Shown here piece after piece: positions 42,433-52,930 of a DNA stretch of 64,000 nucleotides; positions within the stretch are counted from its first letter, which is position 1; every line of letters begins with the position of its first letter. Source of the stretch: Duganella sp. SG902 (GTDB lineage Bacteria > Pseudomonadota > Gammaproteobacteria > Burkholderiales > Burkholderiaceae_D); assembly GCF_013376005.1 (NCBI RefSeq), contig NZ_JABMJK010000007.1, positions 186,001 through 250,000 of the forward strand, written 5' to 3'. The translations under genes and the position numbers were made by a program. The notes beneath the pieces are model-generated. The model was given only the letters and a program-made list of their open reading frames with translations, had not been told where the DNA came from and searched no databases.

Positions 42433-43683
42433 ATGGCCATAGCTTGCGGCGTCGATTTCGGCACGTCCAATTCCACCGTCGGCTGGGTGCGTCCCGGCCA
42501 CCCGGTGATGCTGGGACTGGAGGATGGCAAGACCACCTTGCCCTCGGTCGTCTTCTTCAATGCGGACGACGACGAGGTCACCTACGGCCGCGCCGCGCTG
42601 GGCGAGTACCTGGCCGGCTACGAGGGCCGCCTCATGCGCTCCATGAAAAGCCTGCTCGGCACCAGCCTGATCGACGGCCAGACCGAGGTCGGCGGCCGCG
42701 CGCTGCCGTTCCGCCTGTTGCTGTCCCAGTTCATCGGCGAGTTGAAGCATCGCGCCGAGCGCGCCGCCGGGCGCGAATTCAGCTCGGCGGTGTTCGGCCG
42801 CCCGGTTCACTTCATCGACGACAACCAGGAAAACGACCGGCTGGCGCAGGACACCCTGGCCGAGGTGGCGCGCGCGGTCGGCTTCAAGGACATCGCCTTC
42901 CAGTTCGAGCCGATCGCCGCCGCCTTCGATTACGAGTCGCAGATCGAGCGCGAAGAGCTGGTACTGATCGCCGACATCGGCGGCGGCACCTCGGACTTTT
43001 CGCTGGTGCGCCTGTCGCCCGAGCGCGCCAAGAAAGCCGAGCGGCGCGACGACATCCTGGCCAACGGCGGCGTCCACATCGGCGGCACCGACTTCGATAA
43101 ATACCTGAGCCTGTCGTCCATCATGCCGCTGCTGGGCTACGGCAGCCGCCTGCGCAACAACAGCGAGGTGCCGTCCAGCTACTACTTCAACCTGGCCACC
43201 TGGCACACCATCAACCAGGTCTACACCAAGAAAATGTGGACCCAGCTGTCCGACCTGCTGCGCGATTCGGACGAGCAGGAAAAGCTGGGCCGCCTGCAGC
43301 GCCTGATCGACGAGCGCGCCGGCCACTGGCTGGCCATGAAGGCGGAGGAGGGCAAGATCGCCCTGTCCTCCGAGGCCCAGGTGCGGCTCGAGCTCGACCG
43401 GCTGGCGCCGCCGGTGACGCTGTCGCTGCGCCGCCAACAGTTCGACGACGCCATCGACCACCTGGTCGGCTCGGTGGAAACCACGGTCAACCAGCTGCTG
43501 GCCGACGCCGGCGTCAAGCCCGAAGACGTGGACACGGTGTTTTTCACCGGCGGCTCCAGCGGCGTGCGCAAGCTGCGCGAGCGCATCGGCGCGCTGGTGC
43601 CGACCGCCCGCAAGGTGGAGGGCGATTTGTTTGGCAGCATCGGCGCCGGCCTGGCGCTCGACGCGGTGCGTAAATTCGGCTAA
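42433..43683 (+). CDS. Hsp70-family protein, YegD-like
   Basis: 416 aa, consisting of the actin-like ATPase domain only: phosphate-1 loop CGVDFGTSNSTVGWV, phosphate-2 LIADIGGGTSDFSLV, adenosine motif TVFFTGGSSGVRKLRERI. There is no substrate-binding domain, as in E. coli YegD. Shared family features include EFSSAVFGRPVHF and FEPIAAAFDYES. A strong AGGAAGGGG site precedes the ATG. The exonuclease gene follows after 8 bp, so they form an operon. Function of the family is unclear; some link to stress or DNA metabolism is possible. Confidence 0.85.
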   Translation: MAIACGVDFGTSNSTVGWVRPGHPVMLGLEDGKTTLPSVVFFNADDDEVTYGRAALGEYLAGYEGRLMRSMKSLLGTSLIDGQTEVGGRALPFRLLLSQFIGELKHRAERAAGREFSSAVFGRPVHFIDDNQENDRLAQDTLAEVARAVGFKDIAFQFEPIAAAFDYESQIEREELVLIADIGGGTSDFSLVRLSPERAKKAERRDDILANGGVHIGGTDFDKYLSLSSIMPLLGYGSRLRNNSEVPSSYYFNLATWHTINQVYTKKMWTQLSDLLRDSDEQEKLGRLQRLIDERAGHWLAMKAEEGKIALSSEAQVRLELDRLAPPVTLSLRRQQFDDAIDHLVGSVETTVNQLLADAGVKPEDVDTVFFTGGSSGVRKLRERIGALVPTARKVEGDLFGSIGAGLALDAVRKFG

Positions 43684-43691
43684 GGACAGGC

Positions 43692-44312
43692 ATGCTCGAC
43701 CAACCCATCGTCATGCTGGACTTTGAAACCACCGGGCTGTCGCCGGCCATGGGCGACCGCATCACCGAAGTGGCGGCGCTGCGCATCGTCGGCGGCGAGG
43801 TGGTGGAGCGTTACGTCTCGCTGGTCAATTGCGGGGTGCGCATCCCGGCCTTCATCACCGGCCTGACCGGCATCACCCAGGCCATGGTGGACAGCGCGCC
43901 GCCGGCGGCGGAAGTGGTGCCGCAACTGCTGGACTTCATCGGCGGCGACCCGCTGTCGGCCCACAACGCCAGCTTCGACGAGAAATTCCTGCGCGCCGAG
44001 GCGGCCGGGCTGAACCTGGCGCCGCGCCACGCCTCGCTGGTGTGCTCGCTCAAGCTGTCGCGCCGCGTGTTCCCGCAACTGGGCAGCTACAAGCTGGGCC
44101 AGCTGTCCAGCGCGCTCGGCATCCGGTTCCGCAGCGCCGCCCACCGGGCCGAGGCCGACGCCGAGGTGGCGGCGCAGGTGCTGATCCACATCGGCCGCCA
44201 CCTGCGCGCCAGTTACGGCATCGCCCAGGTCGACACCGAGCTGCTGGTGGCCGTCAACAAGCTGGCGGCGGCCAAGGTGCCGCAGTTTCTCCAGAAGCGC
44301 GCCGGACAATAA
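43692..44312 (+). CDS. DnaQ-like DEDDh 3'-5' exonuclease
   Basis: 206 aa single exonuclease domain. Metal and active-site residues are visible: VMLDFETTGLSP (D-x-E), GDPLSAHNASFDEKFL (D), and HRAEADAEVAAQVLIH (H-x5-D). It resembles the PolC/epsilon proofreading exonuclease rather than RNase T or oligoribonuclease, but stands alone with no polymerase domain. It follows the Hsp70-like gene by 8 bp. Probably acts on DNA ends or in repair. Confidence 0.85.
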   Translation: MLDQPIVMLDFETTGLSPAMGDRITEVAALRIVGGEVVERYVSLVNCGVRIPAFITGLTGITQAMVDSAPPAAEVVPQLLDFIGGDPLSAHNASFDEKFLRAEAAGLNLAPRHASLVCSLKLSRRVFPQLGSYKLGQLSSALGIRFRSAAHRAEADAEVAAQVLIHIGRHLRASYGIAQVDTELLVAVNKLAAAKVPQFLQKRAGQ

Positions 44313-44416
44313 GCGGTCGTTCCTGATCGCGGCGCGATTGAGCGCGCGCAAACCCCGCCGAAAAGTGCGTTTTACACTTTAGTCAACATTGTTACAAAGT
44401 TGACCAGAGGTGCGCC

Positions 44417-45655
44417 ATGAAAAAGCAGTGCACGGCCCAGCAGGGATATGACAGCTACCGGTGGTTTCTCGACGCCGCCGAGCGCGGCGACGCCTACGCG
44501 CAATTCAATCTCGGCCGCATGTACAAGGCCGGCGACGGCGTCGCGCGCGACGAGGCCAAAGCTTGCTACTGGATGGGCAAGGCGGCCCGCCAAGGCCTGG
44601 CCTATGCGCAGAACCAGCTTGGCGCCATGTATTACTATGGCCGCGGCGTCGAGCCGGACGATGATCTGGCGGTGTACTGGTTCCGCAGCGCGGCCCGCCA
44701 GGGCGAGGCCTCGGCCCAGCAAAACCTCGGCCAGATGTACCGGAAGGGGCGCGGCCTGGTGCGCAGCGACGAAATGGCCTGCAGCTGGTTCAGCCGCGCC
44801 GCCGACCAGGGGCTGGCCAGCGCGCAAACCCTGCTCGGCGAATGCTACGCCGATGGCCGCGGCGTGCCGCGCAACTATCCGATGGCGCTGGCGTGGTACC
44901 GCAAGGCCGCGCTGCAAAACGATCCGCACGCCCAGCTGCGCCTCGGCCTGATGTACAAGCACGGCTTTGGCGTGGCGCGCAACGAGGTGCAGGCGGTGGC
45001 GTGGTTCCGCCAGGCCGCCATGCAGGACATCGCGGCGGCCCAGCGGCTGGTTGGCGTGGCCTACGCCGAGGGCGTGGGCGTGCCGTGCGATCCGCCGCGC
45101 GCGGTGTCGTGGCTGCTGCGCGCGGCCGAGCAGGATGACGTCGACGCCCAGTTCAACCTTGCCGTGCTGCTGTCGCACGGCAAGGGCGTGGAGCACGATC
45201 TGGATCTGGCGCTGACCTGGTATCAGCGCGCGGCCGAGGCCGGCCATGCGCTGGCCCAGTACAACCTCGGCGGCATGTACGCGCGCGGCTGCGGCGTCGC
45301 GCGCGACGACCGCCGCGCGCTGCAATGGTATCGGCTGGCGGCCGAGCAGGGCGCCGCCAGCGCGCAGTTCAACGTGGCCGTCATGTACGCCAACGGTTGC
45401 GGCGTGAGCCGCGACGACACGCTGGCCGCCGTCTGGTATCGCAGCGCCGCCGAGCAGGGCGACGCCAGCGCCCAGAACAACCTGGGCGTGATGTACGCCA
45501 ACGGCATCGGTGTCGAACGGGACGACCGGCAGGCGGTCGACTGGTACGCCCGGGCCGCCGAGCAGGGGCATGCGCTGGCCCAGTTCAACCTGGGCGGCAT
45601 GTACAGCAGCGGCCGCGGGGTGCCGCGCGACCCGCTGCGGCGGCCGCTGGCGTGA
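44417..45655 (+). CDS. Sel1-repeat protein (about eleven repeats)
   Basis: 412 aa built almost entirely of Sel1/TPR-like repeats of 36 residues, each with the pattern A-x-x-x-LGxMYxxGxGVxxDxxxAxxWYxxAAxQG. Repeats run from about residue 12 to the end. No signal peptide is seen, so it is probably cytosolic and a scaffold for protein interactions. The last unit is cut short (GGMYSSGRGVPRDPLRRPLA), ending in the middle of a repeat with the stop next to the convergent c-di-GMP gene; a frameshift or truncation is possible. The neighbouring c-di-GMP genes suggest a signalling link, which is inference. Confidence 0.85.
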   Translation: MKKQCTAQQGYDSYRWFLDAAERGDAYAQFNLGRMYKAGDGVARDEAKACYWMGKAARQGLAYAQNQLGAMYYYGRGVEPDDDLAVYWFRSAARQGEASAQQNLGQMYRKGRGLVRSDEMACSWFSRAADQGLASAQTLLGECYADGRGVPRNYPMALAWYRKAALQNDPHAQLRLGLMYKHGFGVARNEVQAVAWFRQAAMQDIAAAQRLVGVAYAEGVGVPCDPPRAVSWLLRAAEQDDVDAQFNLAVLLSHGKGVEHDLDLALTWYQRAAEAGHALAQYNLGGMYARGCGVARDDRRALQWYRLAAEQGAASAQFNVAVMYANGCGVSRDDTLAAVWYRSAAEQGDASAQNNLGVMYANGIGVERDDRQAVDWYARAAEQGHALAQFNLGGMYSSGRGVPRDPLRRPLA

Positions 45656-47488
45656 TCAGCCGCTGGCCGGCTGGCGGCGGTCGAGGAACAGGCTGTTGCC
45701 GTGGACCTTCTTGGCCTGTTTCTTCGATTCCGCCGCCGCCGTGGCGATCTGGTGATGGGTGTGGTACTGGTGGGGCTCCACCCGGATCGCGCCGATCGAC
45801 AGGCTCATCAACGAGTAAAACACTTTCCGGCCCTGGCGGTCCTCGCTGATGTAGCCGCCGCGCTCGCGGTCCTCGGTGCTGTAGAAGTCCAGCACGCCGC
45901 GGCCGAACTCGTCCAGCACGGTCTGGCAGCGCCGCTCCCAATCCTCGCTCTGGAACAGGACCATGAAGTCGTCGCCGCCGATGTGGCCGACGAAGTCACG
46001 GTCGGGGTCGGTGTAGCTGCTGAGCAGGTTGCCGGTCAGCTGGATCACGTCGTCGCCCCGGCGGTAGCCGTACGCGTCGTTGAACGGCTTGAAGTGGTCG
46101 AGGTCGAAATAACAGACCCAGAAGCGGGTGCCGCTTTCCAGCAGGCGGTCGATGTGCTCGGTGATCGGCACATTGCCCGGCAGCTGGGTCAGCGGGTTGG
46201 CGTAGCGGGCGGCGTGGATCTGCATCTGCGTGATCTCGCGCATCAGGTCGTGGCCGGTGCCCATGCCGAGGTAGCGGCCCTGGTCGGTGATGATGAAACC
46301 GTTGAACAAATGGTGGGCGTCCGCCTGCGCCATGCGGAAACTCAGTTCCTGCAGGCTGGTGGCCTTGTCGGCGATCAGCGGGTTGTGGTCCATGAACTGG
46401 CGGCAGGACTTTTTGCCGTACAGCTCGCGCTCGTAGGGACGGGCGAAGTGCTCGATCATGACAAAGCGGCTGATCAGGCCCTGCGGCACGCCGTCATCCA
46501 CCACGGGGATGATCAGCAAGTCCGGCGCGCGCTGGAAAATCTCGTACACCTCGTTGTTGCTCATGCCGGTCGACACCGCCTCCACCTCGTGCAGCAGCTT
46601 GCGGATGGTGGCTTGCTTGTCGATGGCGCGCTGCGGATACACCGCCACGCCGTTGCGCGACAGCGCCTTGACCACCTCCGCCGGCGCCGCCCGGGCCGGC
46701 GTCGGATGCGGGCGGCCCAGATGGTAGCCCTGGCCCAGCGCCACGCCGACGTCGCGCAGCACCAGCAGCTCGGCCTGCGTCTCGATGCCCTCCGCGATCA
46801 CGCGCGTGTTGGATTTCTCGGCGATCTCCTGGATCGAGCGCACGAATTGCAGCTTCACCGGGTCGTGGTTGATGCCCTGGATGAAGTGCATGTCGATCTT
46901 GACGTATTCCGGCCGCAGCTCCGACCACAGGCGCAGGCTGGAAAAGCCCTCGCCCAGGTCGTCGATGGCGATCTGGAACCCCATCTTGCGGTAATGCAGC
47001 ACCGCCTCGCGCATCAGGTCGTAGTCGTAAGTGGGCTGGTTCTCGGTCAGCTCGATGATCACGCGCTCGGGGTTGATGCCGATCTGGTGGATCACCTCCA
47101 GCGTTTCGCCATGGCGGGCGTCGCGCTGCAACAGGCATTCCGGGCTGACGTTGAGGAACAGCTTGCCCGGCAGGCCGAGCTCGGCAAAGCGCTCCAGCAC
47201 CACCTTGCGGCACAGGTGCTCGACCTCCACCGTCAGGCCGTTGGCGCGCGCGGCCTTGAACAAATTCATCGGCGCATGCAGCGGGCTGTCGGACGGTCCG
47301 CGTATCAAACCTTCGTAGGCGATGATTTCGCCGGTCTGCATGTGTACAATCGGTTGAAACAGCGCGCTGAGCTGGCGGCGCGCCAGGATGTCGTAGAGAT
47401 GGGCGCGCAACACGGCCTCCTCGTCATCGTCCCGGGGTTTCAGATAGGTGATTGTGGCGCCGGCGCCCGGCTTGAGTGCGGAATTCAC
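45656..47488 (-). CDS. EAL-CBS-GGDEF c-di-GMP turnover protein
   Basis: About 610 aa. Order: EAL phosphodiesterase domain (AYEGLIRGPSD, with E59-G60-L61 in place of EAL; NVSPECLL; ELTENQP; AIDDLGEGFSSL; KIDMHFIQGI; AEGIET), two CBS domains (about 270-420; VVDDGVPQGLISRFVMIEHF), and GGDEF with signature GGDDF at 504-508. The GGDDF change is tolerated by some cyclases. No transmembrane segment is present. A GTG at 47488 is the best start I can find; the frame stays open far upstream but only as antisense of the cupredoxin gene, and no ribosome site is clear. CBS domains suggest nucleotide control of the enzyme. Confidence 0.8.
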   Translation of the reverse strand: MNSALKPGAGATITYLKPRDDDEEAVLRAHLYDILARRQLSALFQPIVHMQTGEIIAYEGLIRGPSDSPLHAPMNLFKAARANGLTVEVEHLCRKVVLERFAELGLPGKLFLNVSPECLLQRDARHGETLEVIHQIGINPERVIIELTENQPTYDYDLMREAVLHYRKMGFQIAIDDLGEGFSSLRLWSELRPEYVKIDMHFIQGINHDPVKLQFVRSIQEIAEKSNTRVIAEGIETQAELLVLRDVGVALGQGYHLGRPHPTPARAAPAEVVKALSRNGVAVYPQRAIDKQATIRKLLHEVEAVSTGMSNNEVYEIFQRAPDLLIIPVVDDGVPQGLISRFVMIEHFARPYERELYGKKSCRQFMDHNPLIADKATSLQELSFRMAQADAHHLFNGFIITDQGRYLGMGTGHDLMREITQMQIHAARYANPLTQLPGNVPITEHIDRLLESGTRFWVCYFDLDHFKPFNDAYGYRRGDDVIQLTGNLLSSYTDPDRDFVGHIGGDDFMVLFQSEDWERRCQTVLDEFGRGVLDFYSTEDRERGGYISEDRQGRKVFYSLMSLSIGAIRVEPHQYHTHHQIATAAAESKKQAKKVHGNSLFLDRRQPASG

Positions 47489-47590
47489 GATTGGTCGTAG
47501 GCCAAATATCGGTTTAACTGTACGATCGTAGTGGACATTTATGACGACATGATGAATTATGGAAATTGTTTTGTTCTGGACAGGAAAGTT

Positions 47591-48229
47591 ATGCATTGTG
47601 TAAGCCGCTACGTCGTCCTCTGCTGCAACCTGCTGGCCGCCGCCAGCGCCAGCGCCTCCGGCATTGCCGTGCAAGTGCAGGACGCCGCCGGCAAGGTGCT
47701 GCCCGATACCGTGATCTACGTCGAACCCGAGGGCGCCGCCGCGGCTGCCGGCGGCAAGCCGGCCGGCGCGCAGATCGAGCAAAAGGGGCTGAAATTCATG
47801 CCCCTGGTGAGCGTGGTGCAGGTCGGCGCCACCATCAACTTCCCGAACAACGACAAAGTGCGCCACCACATCTACTCGTTCTCGCCGGCCCACAAGTTCG
47901 ACCAGAAGCTGTATTCCGGCCAGGCCGCCTCGCCGCAGGTGTTCGACAAGGCCGGCACGGTGGTGCTCGGCTGTAACATTCATGACAAAATGATCGCTTA
48001 CGTCAAAGTGGTCGATACCCCGTATTTCGCCAAGACCGACGGCGCCGGCGCGGCCCGCATCGAGCTGCCGGCGGGTAAATACGTGGTCAAGGCCTGGCAC
48101 TACAACACGGTGGGCGGCGCCACCCCGGAACAGGCGCTGACGGTCAAAGCGGGGGCGGAACTGTCGACCGCCATTTTCAAGCTGCCGATGAAGCCAGTGG
48201 TGGTGGACGATGCCGGATCCGGTCTTTAA
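47591..48229 (+). CDS. Cupredoxin-like methylamine-utilisation-type periplasmic protein
   Basis: 212 aa with an N-terminal signal (YVVLCCNLLAAASASASG). An N-terminal beta domain (IAVQVQDAAGKVLPDTVIYV) is followed by a cupredoxin-like region: INFPNNDKVRHHIYSFSPAH, GTVVLGCNIHDKMIAYVKVV. The His...Cys...His...Met set resembles type 1 copper ligands. The C-terminus is a carboxypeptidase-regulatory-like beta sandwich (RIELPAGKYVVKAWHYNTVG). An AGGAAAG site precedes ATG 47591. It directly precedes the Cache-GGDEF-EAL gene, with which it is probably co-transcribed, and may supply a redox or copper signal (inference). Confidence 0.8.
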   Translation: MHCVSRYVVLCCNLLAAASASASGIAVQVQDAAGKVLPDTVIYVEPEGAAAAAGGKPAGAQIEQKGLKFMPLVSVVQVGATINFPNNDKVRHHIYSFSPAHKFDQKLYSGQAASPQVFDKAGTVVLGCNIHDKMIAYVKVVDTPYFAKTDGAGAARIELPAGKYVVKAWHYNTVGGATPEQALTVKAGAELSTAIFKLPMKPVVVDDAGSGL

Positions 48230-48239
48230 CAGGAGCGGC

Positions 48240-50669
48240 TTGCGCACCCGCATGCGCTTTCGCAGCCTCGAAAGCCGCATCGTCACGCTGTTCCTGGTGC
48301 TGATCGTGGCGGTGCAGGTGATCGGCCTGTTCGTCATCCAGCAGGGCATCGACAGCAACGCGCGCGCGGCCATCGGCTCGGAGCTGAATAACGGCGCCAA
48401 GATATTCCGCCGCCTGCTGGAGCAAAACGCCCAAAGCCTGCGTTTCGGCGCGCGGCTGCTGGCGCGCGACACCGCCTTCGTGGCGGCCATCGGCAACAAC
48501 GAGGAAAGCGACCGCGCCACCATCGAATCGGCGCTGGCCAACAGCGGGCGCCGCATCAAGGCCTCGTTGTCGATGCTGATCGGCGACGACCGCAAGATCA
48601 GCGCCACCACCAATCCCAAGCAGTCGGCCGGCCTTGAGCACATGGCGCTGTCCATGCTGGACGCCGCCGAAGCGGCCGACGGCGCGATCGGCATCGCCAT
48701 CGTCGATCACCGGCCGTTCCAGATCGTCGCCATGCCGGTCAAGGCGCCGATCACCATCGGCTGGATCGTGATGACCTTCCCGATCGACCGCCAGCTGGCC
48801 AATGAAATGCGCGAGGTCAGCTCCCTGCACGCCACGGTGCTGACGCGTGACGCCCACGGCAAGTGGCTGCCGGCCGGCTCCACCTTTGTCGGCCCGTCCG
48901 CGCAGGCGGTGGTCGACCAGCTGCAAGCCTTGCCGGCCACGCCCGCCGGCCCGTTCGACCTGACGGTGGAAACCGCCAAGTACAGCGCGCGCCTGATCTC
49001 GATTGGCGAAGACAACGGCCAGAACGCCAGCGTGCTGCTGGCGCGATCGATCGACGAGGCCACCGCAGATTATCGCAGCCTGGAGCGCTGGCTGGTCGGT
49101 CTGACGCTGGGCGGCATCTTCGCCTCGGCGCTGGCCATCGTGTTCACCGCCAAGCGCATCGCCCAGCCGATCAGCCAACTGGCGGTGACCGCCAAGCGGC
49201 TGGAGGAGGGCGACTACAAGGTCGCCATCGACAGCACGCGCGAGGACGAAATCGGCCAGCTGGCGCACGCCTTCGACGCCATGCGCGAGGGGATCGCCAA
49301 GCGCGAACAGGAAATCCGCCGGCTGGCGTACTGGGACACCCTGACCAATCTGCCGAACCGCGCGCAGTTCGTGCTGCTGCTGAACGACGCGTTGCTGGAG
49401 GCGCGCCGGCGCGAGGAGGCCCTGTTCGTGCTGATGATGGACCTGGACCGCTTCAAGCACGTCAACGACGTCATGGGCCACAGCTTTGGCGACGCCTTGC
49501 TGCGCCAGGTGGCGGGGCGCCTGCAACTGCTGCTGGCCAATCGGCGCCAGTCCTCGGCGCAGGTGGCGCGGCTGGGCGGCGATGAATTCGCCGTGCTGCT
49601 GCCGGCCGCGAACATCGACGCGGCGCAGTTGATGGCGGCCGAGATCCTGCAGGCGCTGGAAACGCCGCTGTCGCTGGAAGAGCAGACCGTCGACATCGGC
49701 GCGGGCCTCGGCATCGCCGGCTTCCCCGCGCACGCGGACGACGGCGAGACTCTATTGAGCATGGCCGAAGTGGCGATGTACACCGCCAAGCAGCGCAACG
49801 ACGGCGCCGTGGTGTACGACGCCGCCATGGACAAGGGCAGCGCCAAGAGCCTGTCGCTGCTGACGGAATTGCGCAGCGCGGTCGAGCGCGACGAGTTCCG
49901 CCTGCACGTGCAGCCCAAGATTTCGCTGCAGACCGGGCAGGTGGTCGGCATGGAGGCGCTGGTGCGCTGGGCGCATCCGGAGCGCGGCAACGTCTTCCCG
50001 GACGAATTCATCCCGTTCGCCGAGCAGACCGGCTTTATCCGCGTGCTGACGCGCTGGGTGATGGAAAAATCGGCCGAGTTGTGCCGCGAGCTGGCGGGCA
50101 GGGGCCATCACCTCAAGGTGTCGGTCAACCTCTCCACGCGCGACCTGCTGGACCAGGACCTGCCGGCCAAATTCGCCGACCTGCTGGCGCGCCACAAGCT
50201 GACGCCGGGCTCCTTCTGCCTGGAGATCACCGAGAGCGCCATCATGGACGATCCGGTGCGCGCGCAGAACACGCTGGAGCGCCTCAGCGCCATGGGCCTG
50301 GACCTCTCGATCGACGATTTCGGCACCGGCTATTCCTCGCTGGCCTATCTCAAGCGCCTGCCGGTGAATGAACTGAAGATCGACAAATCCTTCGTGCTGA
50401 ATATGGAGCGCGACGAGGGCGACACCAAGATCGTGCGCTCCACCATCGACCTTGGCCACAACATGGGCCTGCGCGTGGTGGCCGAGGGGATCGAGAGCGA
50501 AGCCGTGTGGCGCCTGCTGGCGGAACTGGGCTGCGACCAGGGGCAGGGCTACTTCATGAGCCGTCCGATCCCGGGCGACCAATTGATACCGTGGCTGGAG
50601 AAATGGCGCGCGCCGATCGCGCTGGAGGCGCCGGCGGCGGGGATGGCGGACGTCAGTTACGCCAAATAA
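48240..50669 (+). CDS. Membrane-bound Cache-HAMP-GGDEF-EAL c-di-GMP enzyme
   Basis: About 809 aa. First helix (IVTLFLVLIVAVQVIGLFVI), periplasmic Cache-like sensor (LLARDTAFVAAIGNNEESDR to IGEDNGQNASVLLARSIDEA), second helix (LVGLTLGGIFASALAIVF), HAMP, GGDEF with intact G446-G447-D448-E449-F450, and EAL with E572-A573-L574, plus NLSTRDLL, EITESAIMDD, DDFGTGYSSL and KIDKSF. Both active sites look intact. A TTG at 48240 is used because AGGAG sits 4 nt upstream; ATG 48210 (overlapping the previous gene) and ATG 48252 are alternatives. Probably senses a periplasmic ligand, perhaps via the preceding copper-like protein. Confidence 0.85.
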   Translation: MRTRMRFRSLESRIVTLFLVLIVAVQVIGLFVIQQGIDSNARAAIGSELNNGAKIFRRLLEQNAQSLRFGARLLARDTAFVAAIGNNEESDRATIESALANSGRRIKASLSMLIGDDRKISATTNPKQSAGLEHMALSMLDAAEAADGAIGIAIVDHRPFQIVAMPVKAPITIGWIVMTFPIDRQLANEMREVSSLHATVLTRDAHGKWLPAGSTFVGPSAQAVVDQLQALPATPAGPFDLTVETAKYSARLISIGEDNGQNASVLLARSIDEATADYRSLERWLVGLTLGGIFASALAIVFTAKRIAQPISQLAVTAKRLEEGDYKVAIDSTREDEIGQLAHAFDAMREGIAKREQEIRRLAYWDTLTNLPNRAQFVLLLNDALLEARRREEALFVLMMDLDRFKHVNDVMGHSFGDALLRQVAGRLQLLLANRRQSSAQVARLGGDEFAVLLPAANIDAAQLMAAEILQALETPLSLEEQTVDIGAGLGIAGFPAHADDGETLLSMAEVAMYTAKQRNDGAVVYDAAMDKGSAKSLSLLTELRSAVERDEFRLHVQPKISLQTGQVVGMEALVRWAHPERGNVFPDEFIPFAEQTGFIRVLTRWVMEKSAELCRELAGRGHHLKVSVNLSTRDLLDQDLPAKFADLLARHKLTPGSFCLEITESAIMDDPVRAQNTLERLSAMGLDLSIDDFGTGYSSLAYLKRLPVNELKIDKSFVLNMERDEGDTKIVRSTIDLGHNMGLRVVAEGIESEAVWRLLAELGCDQGQGYFMSRPIPGDQLIPWLEKWRAPIALEAPAAGMADVSYAK

Positions 50670-50690
50670 AAATCGTCTTTGTTTTTCAGC

Positions 50691-50721
50691 TAACGTGTCA
50701 TATTTGTTATGCTTCACGTTA
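50691..50721. repeat. Inverted repeat upstream of the S9 peptidase gene
   Basis: TAACGTG (50691-50697) and CACGTTA (50715-50721), exact arms 17 bp apart, in the 95-bp gap before the peptidase operon. Possible regulator binding site. Confidence 0.3.
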
Positions 50722-50764
50722 TGATCTGTATTCTTGATGAACCTTACATGGATACGGATCACAC

Positions 50765-52926
<2,162 letters not shown>

Positions 52927-52930
<4 letters not shown>

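Noticed and set aside
44417..45655. Periodic 108-bp similarity that might be a DNA repeat array
   Set aside because: It reflects the 36-residue Sel1 protein repeats; DNA-level similarity is low and codon-driven.
47489..48700. N-terminal extension of the EAL-CBS-GGDEF frame to about 1014 residues
   Set aside because: The extension is antisense to the cupredoxin-like gene and the start of the GGDEF-EAL gene, and has no protein-like content; the real product starts near 47488.
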